DNA of 64,000 nucleotides, from assembly GCA_903813345.2 (NCBI GenBank), contig CAIIXF020000002.1:28713223-28777222 (forward strand), in the 5' to 3' direction. Positions 24,671 to 36,600 of this stretch are shown here, in pieces. Under the pieces are notes generated by a model. The model saw nothing but the letters and a program-made list of their open reading frames with translations. It ran no database searches and was not told where the DNA came from. The translations under genes were made by a program, and so were the position numbers. The first letter of the stretch is position 1. The number at the start of each line of letters is the position of its first letter. The DNA is from Owenia fusiformis (Eukaryota > Annelida > Polychaeta > Sabellida > Oweniidae).

Positions 24671-27600
24671 GTAAGTGCAGTTACCGTATACAGTGATCTC
24701 CCCAGTATTTTTTCTCAAGTGGGTGCAAAATTCTCATTTTCACAATTTAGACCACAATTGGTCAAAATATGCCAATTTTTGATGATTTTTCTCATTTTCA
24801 AGTGGGTGCAAATGGATTTTCAGGTGGGAGCAAGCCTATTTTAAAATCTCAGGTGGGTGCTGCACCCACTTGCTTTAATGCTGGAGAGATCACTGGTATA
24901 TGAAGGGCCTATAGAGAGTAATAAAGATCTTATTAAGATTAAATTCAATTCAATTTATTTATTTCATAATTCTTATATAATATACTGCACTATAAAGCCG
25001 CTAGACACCCTAGTGGGTATATGTTGCGGTTTAACAGAAATTCATTAAAATGACATCTAGACTACATATAAAAGAAAGCACTTATATTATGTTACATGTA
25101 GGTATATAAAATGGTATTAACAATTACTTGAAGGATGTACAATGTAGAAATGTTACAATAAATCAGGTACCAGTATAAAATCAACAATACAGTATAATAT
25201 TGGTATTATACATTATCGATAGATGAGTAGTTTTTTATATGAAGATTTGAAAATATTTAGAGTGGAGCATTTTTTAATATCATCTGGTAGAGCATTCCAA
25301 AGATTAGGACCTAGGTAGCGAAGGGAAAGTTTAGAGCATTTAGGGATACGAAAATAATGCAACTGTCTTGTGAAATGATGTCTGTCTATTTGAAGTAGAT
25401 GTTTAATGTGATAAAGAGAACACAAGAAATCTTTGTTTCAACAGATTTTATGTGCTCTTTAAATTTCAGGTTTTTAAAATAATAATTCCAAGGAAGTCAA
25501 TTTTTTCCCGGAAATTTATGTTCTCATTGGGTGATTCAGATATGTTTGATATCTTTTTGGTCCAAATAGAATAGCATTGGCTTTGCCAATATTAAGTGAA
25601 AGTTTGTTTGCTTTTATCCAGTCATCTATTGAACTCAAGTTTGCATTAGTTGTAGTCATAAGTTCATTTAAATTATAATCACTATCAAGAAGATTGGTGT
25701 CATCAGCAAACATAATAAATTTTAGATTAGGGGCAACAATAGGCAGATCATTTATGTAAAGAATAAATAATAATGGTCCAAGTACAGAACCCTGTGGAAC
25801 ACCACAATTTAGAGATGATTGTCTTGATTCATTATTGTTAATGGTGACATATTGTTTGCGATCTTTTAAATAACTTTCAAACCAGGACTTAGCTATTCCT
25901 CTGATGCCATAATATTCAAGCTTATGTATCAAAATGTCATGATTAATTGTGTCAAAGGCCTTGGAAAAATCTAATGTTATGCAAATGCTTGTTTTTCCTA
26001 AATCAGTTGATTTTCGAATTTGTTCAATGAAATATAAGATGGCCATGTAGGTAGAATTGAATTTCTGAAATCCAAATTGATAAGTGAAAATAATTTCAAA
26101 ACGTTCTAAAAAACCAGTGAGTTTGGTGTGCATGAGCTCTTCTAACAATTTAGAAAATACCGATAAAACAGAAATTGGTCAATAGTTAGAAGAATTTGTA
26201 GTGGCACCTTTTTTAAATATAGGTGTTACTTTGGCCAATTACATCTTAAAATTCATACAAGGCCTTATATATTTTCTCATACCATAGTCATATTAATCAA
26301 GCAATAGATTTGCTCAGATTATCCCAGAAATTGTGCAAATTTGATCTACTATATAGACATACCAAAATACCATCTCCATGCACATGATTCCTCTCCATAC
26401 TTGTAATTTTGATAAAATTTTTATTACGTCAACACCATGTGTGTTGACATTCAGGGGCGTAGCTGAGGATTTAGGCAACTAGACGCCAATGTATATGAAT
26501 GAAAATTTGGTGTGAATTTGCTCTAAAACATTTCCCTATCCACTTATTTGTTATGAACTAACATGTGGTTGGTAAGCTTACTCGGAGGTTTATTTCTCGA
26601 AAGTTTGTAAAGTTATTAGTAAGTCCATTGTTGTTTGTTAATTTATTTTAAAACTTGCATTTCTCGAAAGTTAGTAACTGTTTTAGTTTTTACAGAAATT
26701 ATACTTGTACATCGATCACAGATCATTTTAGTATACAAGAAACTCTTTTAGGTTTGATATCCAACTGAAAGTGTTCAGGGAGAGTCCTACGAACTTACTA
26801 TAGTCTAGGGTATTAAATGTTCAGAAGACATAGAGAAGTCAGTCTCTCTTCTTTCATTGTTGAACGCATTCCCGGGAGATTCAAGAAGATAAGAGATTAG
26901 TGGCAAGGACAATTTAGTGTTTTTAAACGTGAAAAATTGATAAAATACATACTGTATGATAAATTATAATTATGCTACATAGGAAGGTCTTAGTAAAACG
27001 AATGGGAGACTTTATGAGGTTCTTGTTTATTTTGTGGTGAATAAGTGATAAGTAAAATAAAAAAATCCCCACTTAGGATTTTCCACTAGACGCCATGGCG
27101 TATTGCCATACATTACAGCTACGCCACTGATATTGTTATGGTTTTCAACTATTTATGGACAGTGTTCGGCCGTTGGTGTTTGGCATTTGGTAATTGGTGT
27201 TCAGTGGGTGGCATCTGTAATAAATTGTAGGTGGGTGACATTTTACATGTTAATGCCTTGTTTTTAACTACTTACAAAATCTATGATGATAACAAGTATT
27301 TACTATGTGATAAGCATTTACAATGTGATGCTAAGTATATTTACAATGTGATGATAAGTATTTACAATGTATTCATCGTATGTACGTATAGGTTATGGAG
27401 ACCTCATCTGCTTGATTTATTGTAAAGTTTGACTTTGCTTGCACTTGTCAGCCTTGTAGTCGAACCCCCCCCCCCTTCCCTGGCCAAAATTTCTTTCAAA
27501 ATCATGCAGTTTTTCACCATTCTGACTATTTTTTGAGTGGTTTATGACCAAATTTGCCAAAGTGAACCCCCCTTGGAAAATTCTGGCTACGGGCCTGCTT

Positions 27601-30600
27601 GTGACTGCACTATATGTGAGGAACACATACAACAAAACAAGATGATTTACTACAAAACTTTCTCATGAAAAACATTGATTATTTGTTTGATTTCTTGTGA
27701 AAACTGTGCAATGCCTCTTCAAAATACACATTTTGAATGATTTATAAGTACAATATGATGCTCTAAGCCATATTAACTTTGTCGACAAGATATTTTTATA
27801 TGGGTTTCCTATACTTTTTGATCATAAAATGGCATGTAAATCACATTTGCCAGTTGTAGATGATCTAAGTATGTTAACACATGTTAACAGTGCATGTACA
27901 CATTATAAACTCAGTCCTTATGTACAAGAACTCTTCAGTTCTGCATCAATCTTGGTGAGCTATGAGAGAAATGGAAGTACCCCAAAACATACAAAAATGG
28001 CTTGTTTACAGATTTTGATAACTATACAGAATTCCTATTAAATTTTGTCTTCAATCATATTAAAGGACGATTCTCGGTTTGGAGAACGAAGTTCATCAAT
28101 CTAATTGAGCATTATCCCTGCTTCGGACAAATTTGATTTTTTACATAATATAGATTTGAATGTCTTCTTTTGAATAGTCATAAATTAATTTGGGTAATAT
28201 TTCTAGATTTTTTGCAAAACAATATTATCGCAGTACACTGATGAACTTCTTTCCCCAAATCGAGACTTGTATTTTATTGAATCGGTCTAATTGAGCGTTA
28301 TCCCTGCTTCAGATCAATTTGTTTTTTTTTATATCTTGTAGATTTAAATGTCCTCTTTTGAATATTCATAATTTAATTTGGGTAATATTTCTATATTTTT
28401 CATGAAAAAATTATTAGCCCAGAAGACTGTTCTCCAAACCGAGAATCGTCCTTTAGTTGGGATATGTCACAGGGCAAAAATATTTCGGGACGATAGGGGA
28501 ATTATCAATTTCAGGACGGGACATTCAGGTCGGGATGGGACATAACCAATAAAATAGTTAATAAGTTTAAAGCAGTTCAACATCTTACATTTTCAGTCTA
28601 CTTCAGGTTATGCTTATGCAGCGCAGATCTTTTGAACGTCATAAGAGGGCTGCGCATGTTGCGCAAAAACTTGTAATCTGAGATTAATTTTAAGTTGTCA
28701 CCTTTCTCGCCGATGAAGTTCTTAGTTTGTTATTGTTTAAATTAAAGCATATTTCAACGGGAAACACTGTTATCGATAAAACTGCATGTTCTCATTTGTT
28801 CTGCCCTGAATTTTCGTTTATTATAATCACTTATAGTAATTGCCACTAGATGGCATTTACGCATGATTGTAATCCGACAGATAAGTTGTCAAAACGAAAG
28901 AAAATTCTAGTTTAGATCATATTTATCGTGCATTTGGGAAGTTTTCGGGTCATATACAGGAGAAATAGTATATCCTAAACATGGACTGAAATCTTCGGTA
29001 CACAATTGCTGGAAACCGTGACATTCCTAAAATTAAGTATGTAAAATTTCAGGGATTTTGAATAGAAATTGATAATCATAAATAAAAAGAATGTCCTTTT
29101 ATTTCCAGGTGAGCTTGCTCCCGCTGTCACGGTAACCATAGACTACAGTGGCAGCCATGTTGATTTTGTGGTGACCCATATGGGGAATGACCGAGATGTC
29201 CTCGACAGGGAACTACAGGCCAAGTTCCTCTCCAATGAATGCAAGAAGAGGTGAATAAAGGACGATTCTCGGTTTGGAGAACGAAGTTTATCAATCTTAA
29301 TGAGCATTATCCCTGCTTCGGACAAATTTGATTTTTTTTTAAATAATATAGATTTGAATGTCTTCTTTTGCATAGTCATATTTTAATTTGGGTAATATTT
29401 CTAGATTTTTCGCAAAAAAATATTAGCGCAGTACACTGATGAACTTCTTTCCCCAAATCGAGACTTGTATTTTATTGAATCGGTCTATTTGAGCATTATC
29501 CCTGCTTCAGACCAATTTGTTATTTTTACATCTTGAAGATTTAATTGTCCTCTTTTGAATATTCATAGTTTAATTTGGGTAAAATTTCTATATTTTTCAT
29601 GAAAAACGTTTTAGCCCAGGAGGCTGTTCTCCAAACCGAGAATCGTCCTTTAGTTTGCATATATGTGATGTTAAACTTGTACGTGTTTGTTGATTTGAAC
29701 CTATTGTGGTTTGACTAATATGAATGGCAATCTTTTTTATCAAATTACAAAAACAAAAAGAAGTACAGCAAGACCTGTGTATAGAAGGAGCGATCCATAT
29801 ATTCTGATAAAAATTCCCTCATTTTGTGATTTTTCACATATTCCTCTCATTTTTTCAGAAAATATAGATTATGTAATTACACATACAATGCTAAACTATT
29901 ATAGCTATATCTAAAATCAATTTTGAGATAAGATTGCCATGTACAGTATATATTTCATCTATGGTGACAAAAAATGTTCACTTTAGGTAAGTGTTCACTA
30001 TTGAAAGTGGACAGTGGACAGTTGTGTGATAGTGTAGAAGAATATAAATGACATATATAGTACTACGGCCAAGGCGATTTGTGTCCAAAACACCTAGATT
30101 CAATTTGACTTTAGATTCTTGTAGGGGACCCCAAGGCATGTAAAAAAAAGTTTGTGAACCCTTGCAAAGCAGGCTCAAAAGTGCTGAGTCAGCAAATTTT
30201 ATCATTTTCGAGTCAGAGTTTGACCATATGCTTGAAACTATTTAATATCTCATTTGTGGATGATGCAATTATAATAAAGCATTCTTAGTATATCAATAAG
30301 GCATGTATGAAGAATTCCTGAAAGTTAAGGTCTTATCCAACAAAATTTGATAGAGATATGGGATAATTTGTCCCTAAAAGTACATAATTTCTCCTCAAAA
30401 TGTCTTAATCAGTTGATAGTTAATCAGTCATTTAAAAAACAGTAAGGGCCTATGGTGTATAAAACCTGATTAAAAACTTCACTGATGATGTTAGCAAATA
30501 TTTCTTGCATAAGTTTCAATAAAAAGTGCATGCATCTATTTTTTCTGATTTTTCTCTTTACCTTCCCCTAAAAATTCAAGAAAGGGGGCGTGGCACCTTA

Positions 30601-33600
30601 CACTTCAGTTGTTGAACTTTTTGCTAGGGTCAAATAGAAAATATGTATCATTATAGCAAAAAGTGTTATTCTAAATAAATTTTAACACTATATGTGACAT
30701 CATAATATGCTAAACATATTCATTATCTATCATTTTATATTTTTTAAAGCTTATCATTGCCATAAACCATAAAACCATTTAAGGTATGTGTGGTCAGCAA
30801 TTGGAAATACATGTATGTGTACTCATAATATTTTCAAAACTGTATATCGGGTGCCATTCTTTCCTAATGTTGTTCATGTAGTTATAGTTTATGTTTACGA
30901 ATGATAGCACTTCCCATCATAAGTTTGGCAACTCAAACACCTTTGAATCACTTATTAAAGCCTGTTTTTTTTTGGCATATGAAATCGAAATATCTGAAAT
31001 ATGGTAATAAGGAACATAATCAAGGTTTAAACATTGACAGACTTTGATATGCTATCATATAATAACTTCCAGTTGCCAAACTTATGGAGGGGTGTACATG
31101 CTTTATAGTATAGGGTCCATGTAAACTGCAACAAGACTCCTATTGTTGCTGCAAATAATTAGCTATATAATAACAAATTGTAACACCAAATGATTAAGAG
31201 CCAGAGTTTCTCAGAGCCTGGTTGCAGTTTGCACACTTCATATTGCATATATGTCATAAATTGCTTAGTTGTAGTCTGTAGAACATAACAAGATGTGTAT
31301 GTTTTGTTTATGTCAAAATAATACATCGTGTCCATAGGCTTAGCCAGGGGGTGCAATGGGATCGCACCCCCCCAAAAAAAAAACCAATAAAAATATAACC
31401 ATGAGATTGAAGAAGAGTTTTAAAATGCTTTTTATTTTAAGCTTCTAGCCCTATTTTGAAGGAAGTTGAATCAAGATTTGTAAAATTCAAGATAGATCTT
31501 AATTTTTCGCTTTTTTATGCCACAGTCACATCCCCCTGACTAAAAACCGAAAAAATTTGGCGATCTAACCCCCACTGAACCAAAGCTGGCTACACCCCTA
31601 TTGTCCCTAAGGAATTGCAGATAATGTTTCACTGCTAGTCTAGCACCCGATACTTCACATAGTATCAAGGGAATTGATTGTACTTTGTACAGGAAACAAT
31701 TGTATCCCTGGCTGTAGATAGAAGAGTTAAGAAGCCCCAGCAAAGAAACCTCCTTTGTATTTACAGGGTGTCAAATAAGTCTGTTCTCCCCCCTTAACTT
31801 TTTTATCTTTAAATTTATCATACTTTCCCATATATCATTTTGAAGCTCATGGAAAATGCTGATCACACTCAAAAAATCAATCATAAACTCCTCCTAATAA
31901 AATTGCTACAATGTTTCTTGTGAGGTTGTAGTTGACCTTTGATTACGTCAAAACAAGTAAAATTACCAGGTATGGTGAATGAAAAGTGAAAGGTTGGTAC
32001 TGCAGTGACAAAGCCAACATTGGGTGATTTTGATATTTCTCAATATCATTACAGAGTAAATGTGTTACATTCAGGGGAGCCTTTGAAGCAGGGGCATCTT
32101 TCATCACAAAATAGTTGATAACACTTAAAATTAAACGTTCTGAATGATTTATACGGGATCATATCCTCATAGAATTGAGGCCATTCAGGCTGCTGGGGGA
32201 GACATACAGACTATTCAAAAAGTGAAATATGGACATCACTAAAAATACTCTAAAAAATTGGAATTTAACCAATCACTCTGAAATTTGGTATATGATCAGC
32301 AAATTAAATTCCCTTTAAGATGATATATACCAACCCTATGTTATATCTGAATTAAAAAAGTTAAGGGGGGAGAACAGACTTATTTGACGCCCTGTATGCA
32401 CCAAAACAGAGAAATAGTTTTTTAAAATCTCAATATTGGAATCAATTTCACTTTCACTTTATCTTTTAGCATCTCTTTCAACCAGTCGAGTATTCTTGAT
32501 ATTTATGATAAACTCTTTCTGATGTCATAAGTCATCACCTCCATAGTCAGTATTTAATGGAGCTTATTATCATCTTTGACTTCCATGTTATTATACAGTT
32601 GGAGCAATTGAAACCTTGAGAATCAAGATGGCTAATTATCAGAATTTTCAATCTAAATGGGTTCTCATTTGCTTCTACCACCTTGATTATGCTTTGTACA
32701 GATGACTCATTATTCCTGGAGCAGCATGATCGACAGTAAGTGTTACGCGGTATATGGCATACATTCATGGTTGCGCAGTATATGTGATACAGGTGAATAT
32801 GCCATACTCACCTGCGGTGATATTTATGATAAACTCTTTCTGATGTCCTGCGGTGTATGGCATATTCTGCTGGTGAGTATGCAATATTCCCCATTGAATA
32901 TGCGATACATTGATTTCAGTGAATACTCCATACTCACTGGCGGAATATGTCATACTCACTTGCGGAATATGCCATATACCGCAGGTGAATATGACATATA
33001 CAGCTCTAAATGTCCTGAAGATCCTATGGATTCTGGAGTAACATGTAATCATGAATTAAATGCAGGAGAAAAAGTTTATTTGAAGATATTATGAATGGCA
33101 CTGACCAGCTCAGTTTGTGTAAAACTAAAATATCCGTAGCAGACAAGTGAAATCGGTCCAAATAATCACGCTCTTACAAAGTTTTGACAACTTTTCCTTT
33201 TTAACGATTTGATGGATGTAAACAAAGGAAGTTACTTCGCTAAAGCCTAACATACACCAATACGGCATGGTGGGACCTCCATTGATTTAACATTGGGTGG
33301 GACCTCATGGAAATCCGTTGGACTTCATTGAGCTTTGCCCGATGGAACTCCTTGGGATTCCTTGGGATTTACCCCATGAAGCCCCATTGAGTCCCATGAG
33401 ATTCGATGGGGTATCATTTGGCGAAGTCCCACTGAGAATGAACCTATTCATTCTTTCCATTGGGCATCGCAGGACTTTTGATCATGGGATGTGTCAGCTA
33501 ACTTGAAATCAAAATGACCTTGACATTACCTTCTAAACTAAATTACATCATTTCCTAGGGACTTTGTGGGATATGGAGGGACTCGATGAGACTCCATGGG

Positions 33601-36600
33601 GCAAAGTTAACAAGGTCTCTTGGGACATTGTGGGACTCGATATGACATGGTGGGACTTGATGGGGCGACTGGGATTCTGCACCATTGGAATGTTGGCCTT
33701 AAGACCAAACTCGCTTAATGTCACATATCATATAAGTAATGTCAACAAACCCAGTGCCACGGAATTGATCACTGTCTTTGAGAGAATGTAAAGCACTTTT
33801 ATTTCCTTTGGCTTCAGGTTTCTACATATGATTACATATTAAGGTCTGTCAATGTTTGAACTTTGATTTTGTTCCTTATTGCTTTATTCCAAAAGCTTGA
33901 TGTCTTGTTTAAAATTGCCAAACAGCATGACAAGCTTTAATAAGTGATTCAAAGGGGGACTTCCAGTTACAAAACTTATGATGGGGAGTTCATTCTTAAC
34001 ATACATGAACAACATTAGGATAGAATGGCATCTGAAATACAATTTTGAAAAATGTTATAAGTACACACAGATGTATTTCCTATTGCTGACCACACATACC
34101 CTAAACGGTTTTATGGGGTATAAGCTGTAAAAAATATAAAATGGTAGATAATGAATATGTTTAGCATATCATGATATCACATATAGTGTTAAGATTTATT
34201 TAGAAAACACTTTTTGCTATAATGATACACATTTTCTATTTGACCCTAGCAACAAGTTCAACAACTGAAGTGTTATGTGCCACGCCCCCTTTCTTGAATT
34301 TTTAGGGGAAGGTAAAGAGAAAATTCAGAAAAAATAGATACTTGTACTTTTTATTGAAACTTATGCAAGAAATATTTGCTAACATCATCAGTGAAGTTTT
34401 AAATCAGGTTTTATACACCATAGGCCCTTACTGTTTTTTAAACGACTGATTAACTATCGACTGATTAAGAAATTTTGAAGAGAAATTATGTACTTTTAGG
34501 GACAAATTATCTCACATCTCGACCAAATTTTGTTGTTTAAGACCCAAACTTTCAGGAATTCTTCATACATGCCTTATTGATATATTGACAATGTTTCATT
34601 ATAATTGCAACATCCTGAAATGAGATATTAAATAGTTTCAGGCATATGGTCAAATTCCGACTCAAAAATAATAAAATTTGCTGACTCAGCACTTTTGAGC
34701 CTGCTTTGCAAGGGTTCACAAACTTTTTTTTACATGCCTTGGGGTCCCCGACAAGAATCTCAAGTCAAATTGAATCTAGGTGTTTTGGACACAAATCGCC
34801 TTGGCCGTAGTACTATATAGGCCAATGTACTCTCCAGGAAAAGGACACATAGAGATGACAAAGTCATTTAGACATTGAGACAAGGAATGAACAATCATCC
34901 CATCAACAAACTTTTCCTAAGACTAACGTTTAACCAATATTGTATTGTAAAATGTATGTTTACCATGTAACTGTATTGTAATTGTTTTTTGCAATTGCTT
35001 TAACATGCTTTTTCTTTGAAATGAAAACAATTAAAAAAAACAAAAACTTTTTCTGAAATGTTATCCCTATTTTCACTCTTTGTTGCAAAGTTTGAAAGTT
35101 ATGTTGTATATTGAGGCATGATTCCCCTCTTAAAAGGGAAAATTTATTCATTTAGGAGTTTTAAAGATATCAATTATGGCCTGGGTGAAAACAATGGATA
35201 GCATGAGTTTTCTTATGGGAAAATAACATGGAGAATATTGTTTCCCACTTTATTTTGTGAGCTTGTTCTATTAATAGAATGGTTTGAAACTAAAATAATT
35301 TGGGATAATAACATGTGATCACCACTTGACTCTGCATAATAATTCAATTGCAGTAAAAATCCAGTTGTGTTCCTTGGCTATGTGACATCATCACCTGGTA
35401 GTCGTGACTACCGCAAGTTGATCAATGGCGGAAATATGAAGGATATTGATGATAGTGATAATGACAGATGGTGCGAGTACATCATGTATAGAGGACTAAC
35501 CAGGTAGGTAGTTAATATATAGATGTTATTATGAGACATGCTGCCATCTATTGGGCGATGTAGCTGGTAAAATCATAGTCCGACGCAAATCAGCTTTGAG
35601 AAATATGTTGAATATCACATATAGAAGTACCTATGGCCTTCAACCCTAAATCTACCCTTGACCCTGAATTTGTTGATATTATCAACAAATATCAAGAACT
35701 TCAGAGTCCTTTATAGGGCTACTCTAACCCTTAACCCATAAAGAGAAATGGAAGTTCATTCGGCCATCTCCAGTTGTTTGTTTAATTCAACCAAAAGAGG
35801 TCAGGATTTATACATTAACAGAAGTTTATTGATCAAAGTAGTGTTGGTGAAATTAATACTGACAAATGATAAAGATGCAGAAAGTAGGAATTCAATATGA
35901 ATATCATCTTAATCAAGTATGAACCTGCATGATTTTGTTAATATAATATTTACTACATATACTGCACCTGCAGAACAATAAAAAGGCAATTTTCACAAAT
36001 TCTGAATTTTCAAATAATTTCAGATTTTTCTCCATTCATATCAATGATAAAACTGTTAATTTATGACATGTGAAATTCACCAAAAATAAGTGGAATCATT
36101 CAGTGTTATATACATGTGTAACAACCCATGGGCACTTGTCTGGTGAGCTGTACTAGACATGAAAGGGAGTGTGCTAAATTCAATGCCTCAGAGGGGAATT
36201 GAACCCAGGCCCCTCTGCTCACAAGTCAGATGCTCTACCCCTGAGCCATAAGGGCTAGCAACTACAGCTGAGACTGTAGAAGCGACTTGGTATCGAGGGT
36301 CATTCCATATGTACCACCATATCAACAATTTTATTAATATGGTATTATTGATCTGCCCCACAGATGTTATTTATCAAATATCAATACATTATCATAATAT
36401 CATAGAGGTAAACAACCTTGTTGAATTTCAATTGTTATCAAGCAAAAATATACATCAGTGGAACATATCTCTTAATAATAACATACACTCCCCTCCATAA
36501 GTTTGGCAACCTTAGCTCCCCCATTGAACTACGTGTTAAAGCCTCTTTACGTTTGAATTTTTATTTACTTATTTACTGAAAGAGGCGTTAACACGTAGTT

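Larger units (their letters stand above)
30055..34818. mobile_element. 4.8-kb inverted repeat with ~1-kb arms
   Basis: The left arm (30055 to about 31080) and right arm (about 33818-34818) are reverse complements with roughly one change in ten bases. The outer ends are ATATAGTACTACGGCC / GGCCGTAGTACTATAT. Shared blocks include GGCGATTTGTGTCCAAAACA, CCCTTGCAAAGCAGGCTCAA, GCTGAGTCAGCAAATTTTAT, AAAGGGGGCGTGGCAC and CATTGACAGAC. The 2.7-kb centre carries two more MITEs and two odd repeat tracts listed separately. It sits in the intron between exons b and c of the CWH43-like gene. A large fold-back transposon is the simplest reading. Confidence 0.85.

Noticed and set aside
27829-28041. Possible extra exon of the CWH43-like gene
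   Set aside because: Exons a and b already join in phase with continuous homology (LLPSPHG-GELAPAV), leaving no room for an exon between them.
33297-33791. Two open frames of 69 and 75 codons
   Set aside because: They cross the TGGGACTC-rich tract and owe their openness to its composition; no splice signals or known domains.
36190-36255. Functional tRNA gene (minus strand)
   Set aside because: A and B boxes are good but acceptor and T-arm pairing are poor, and the flank is shared with another copy, so it is a SINE head. The same applies to 17790-17843 and 37079-37131.
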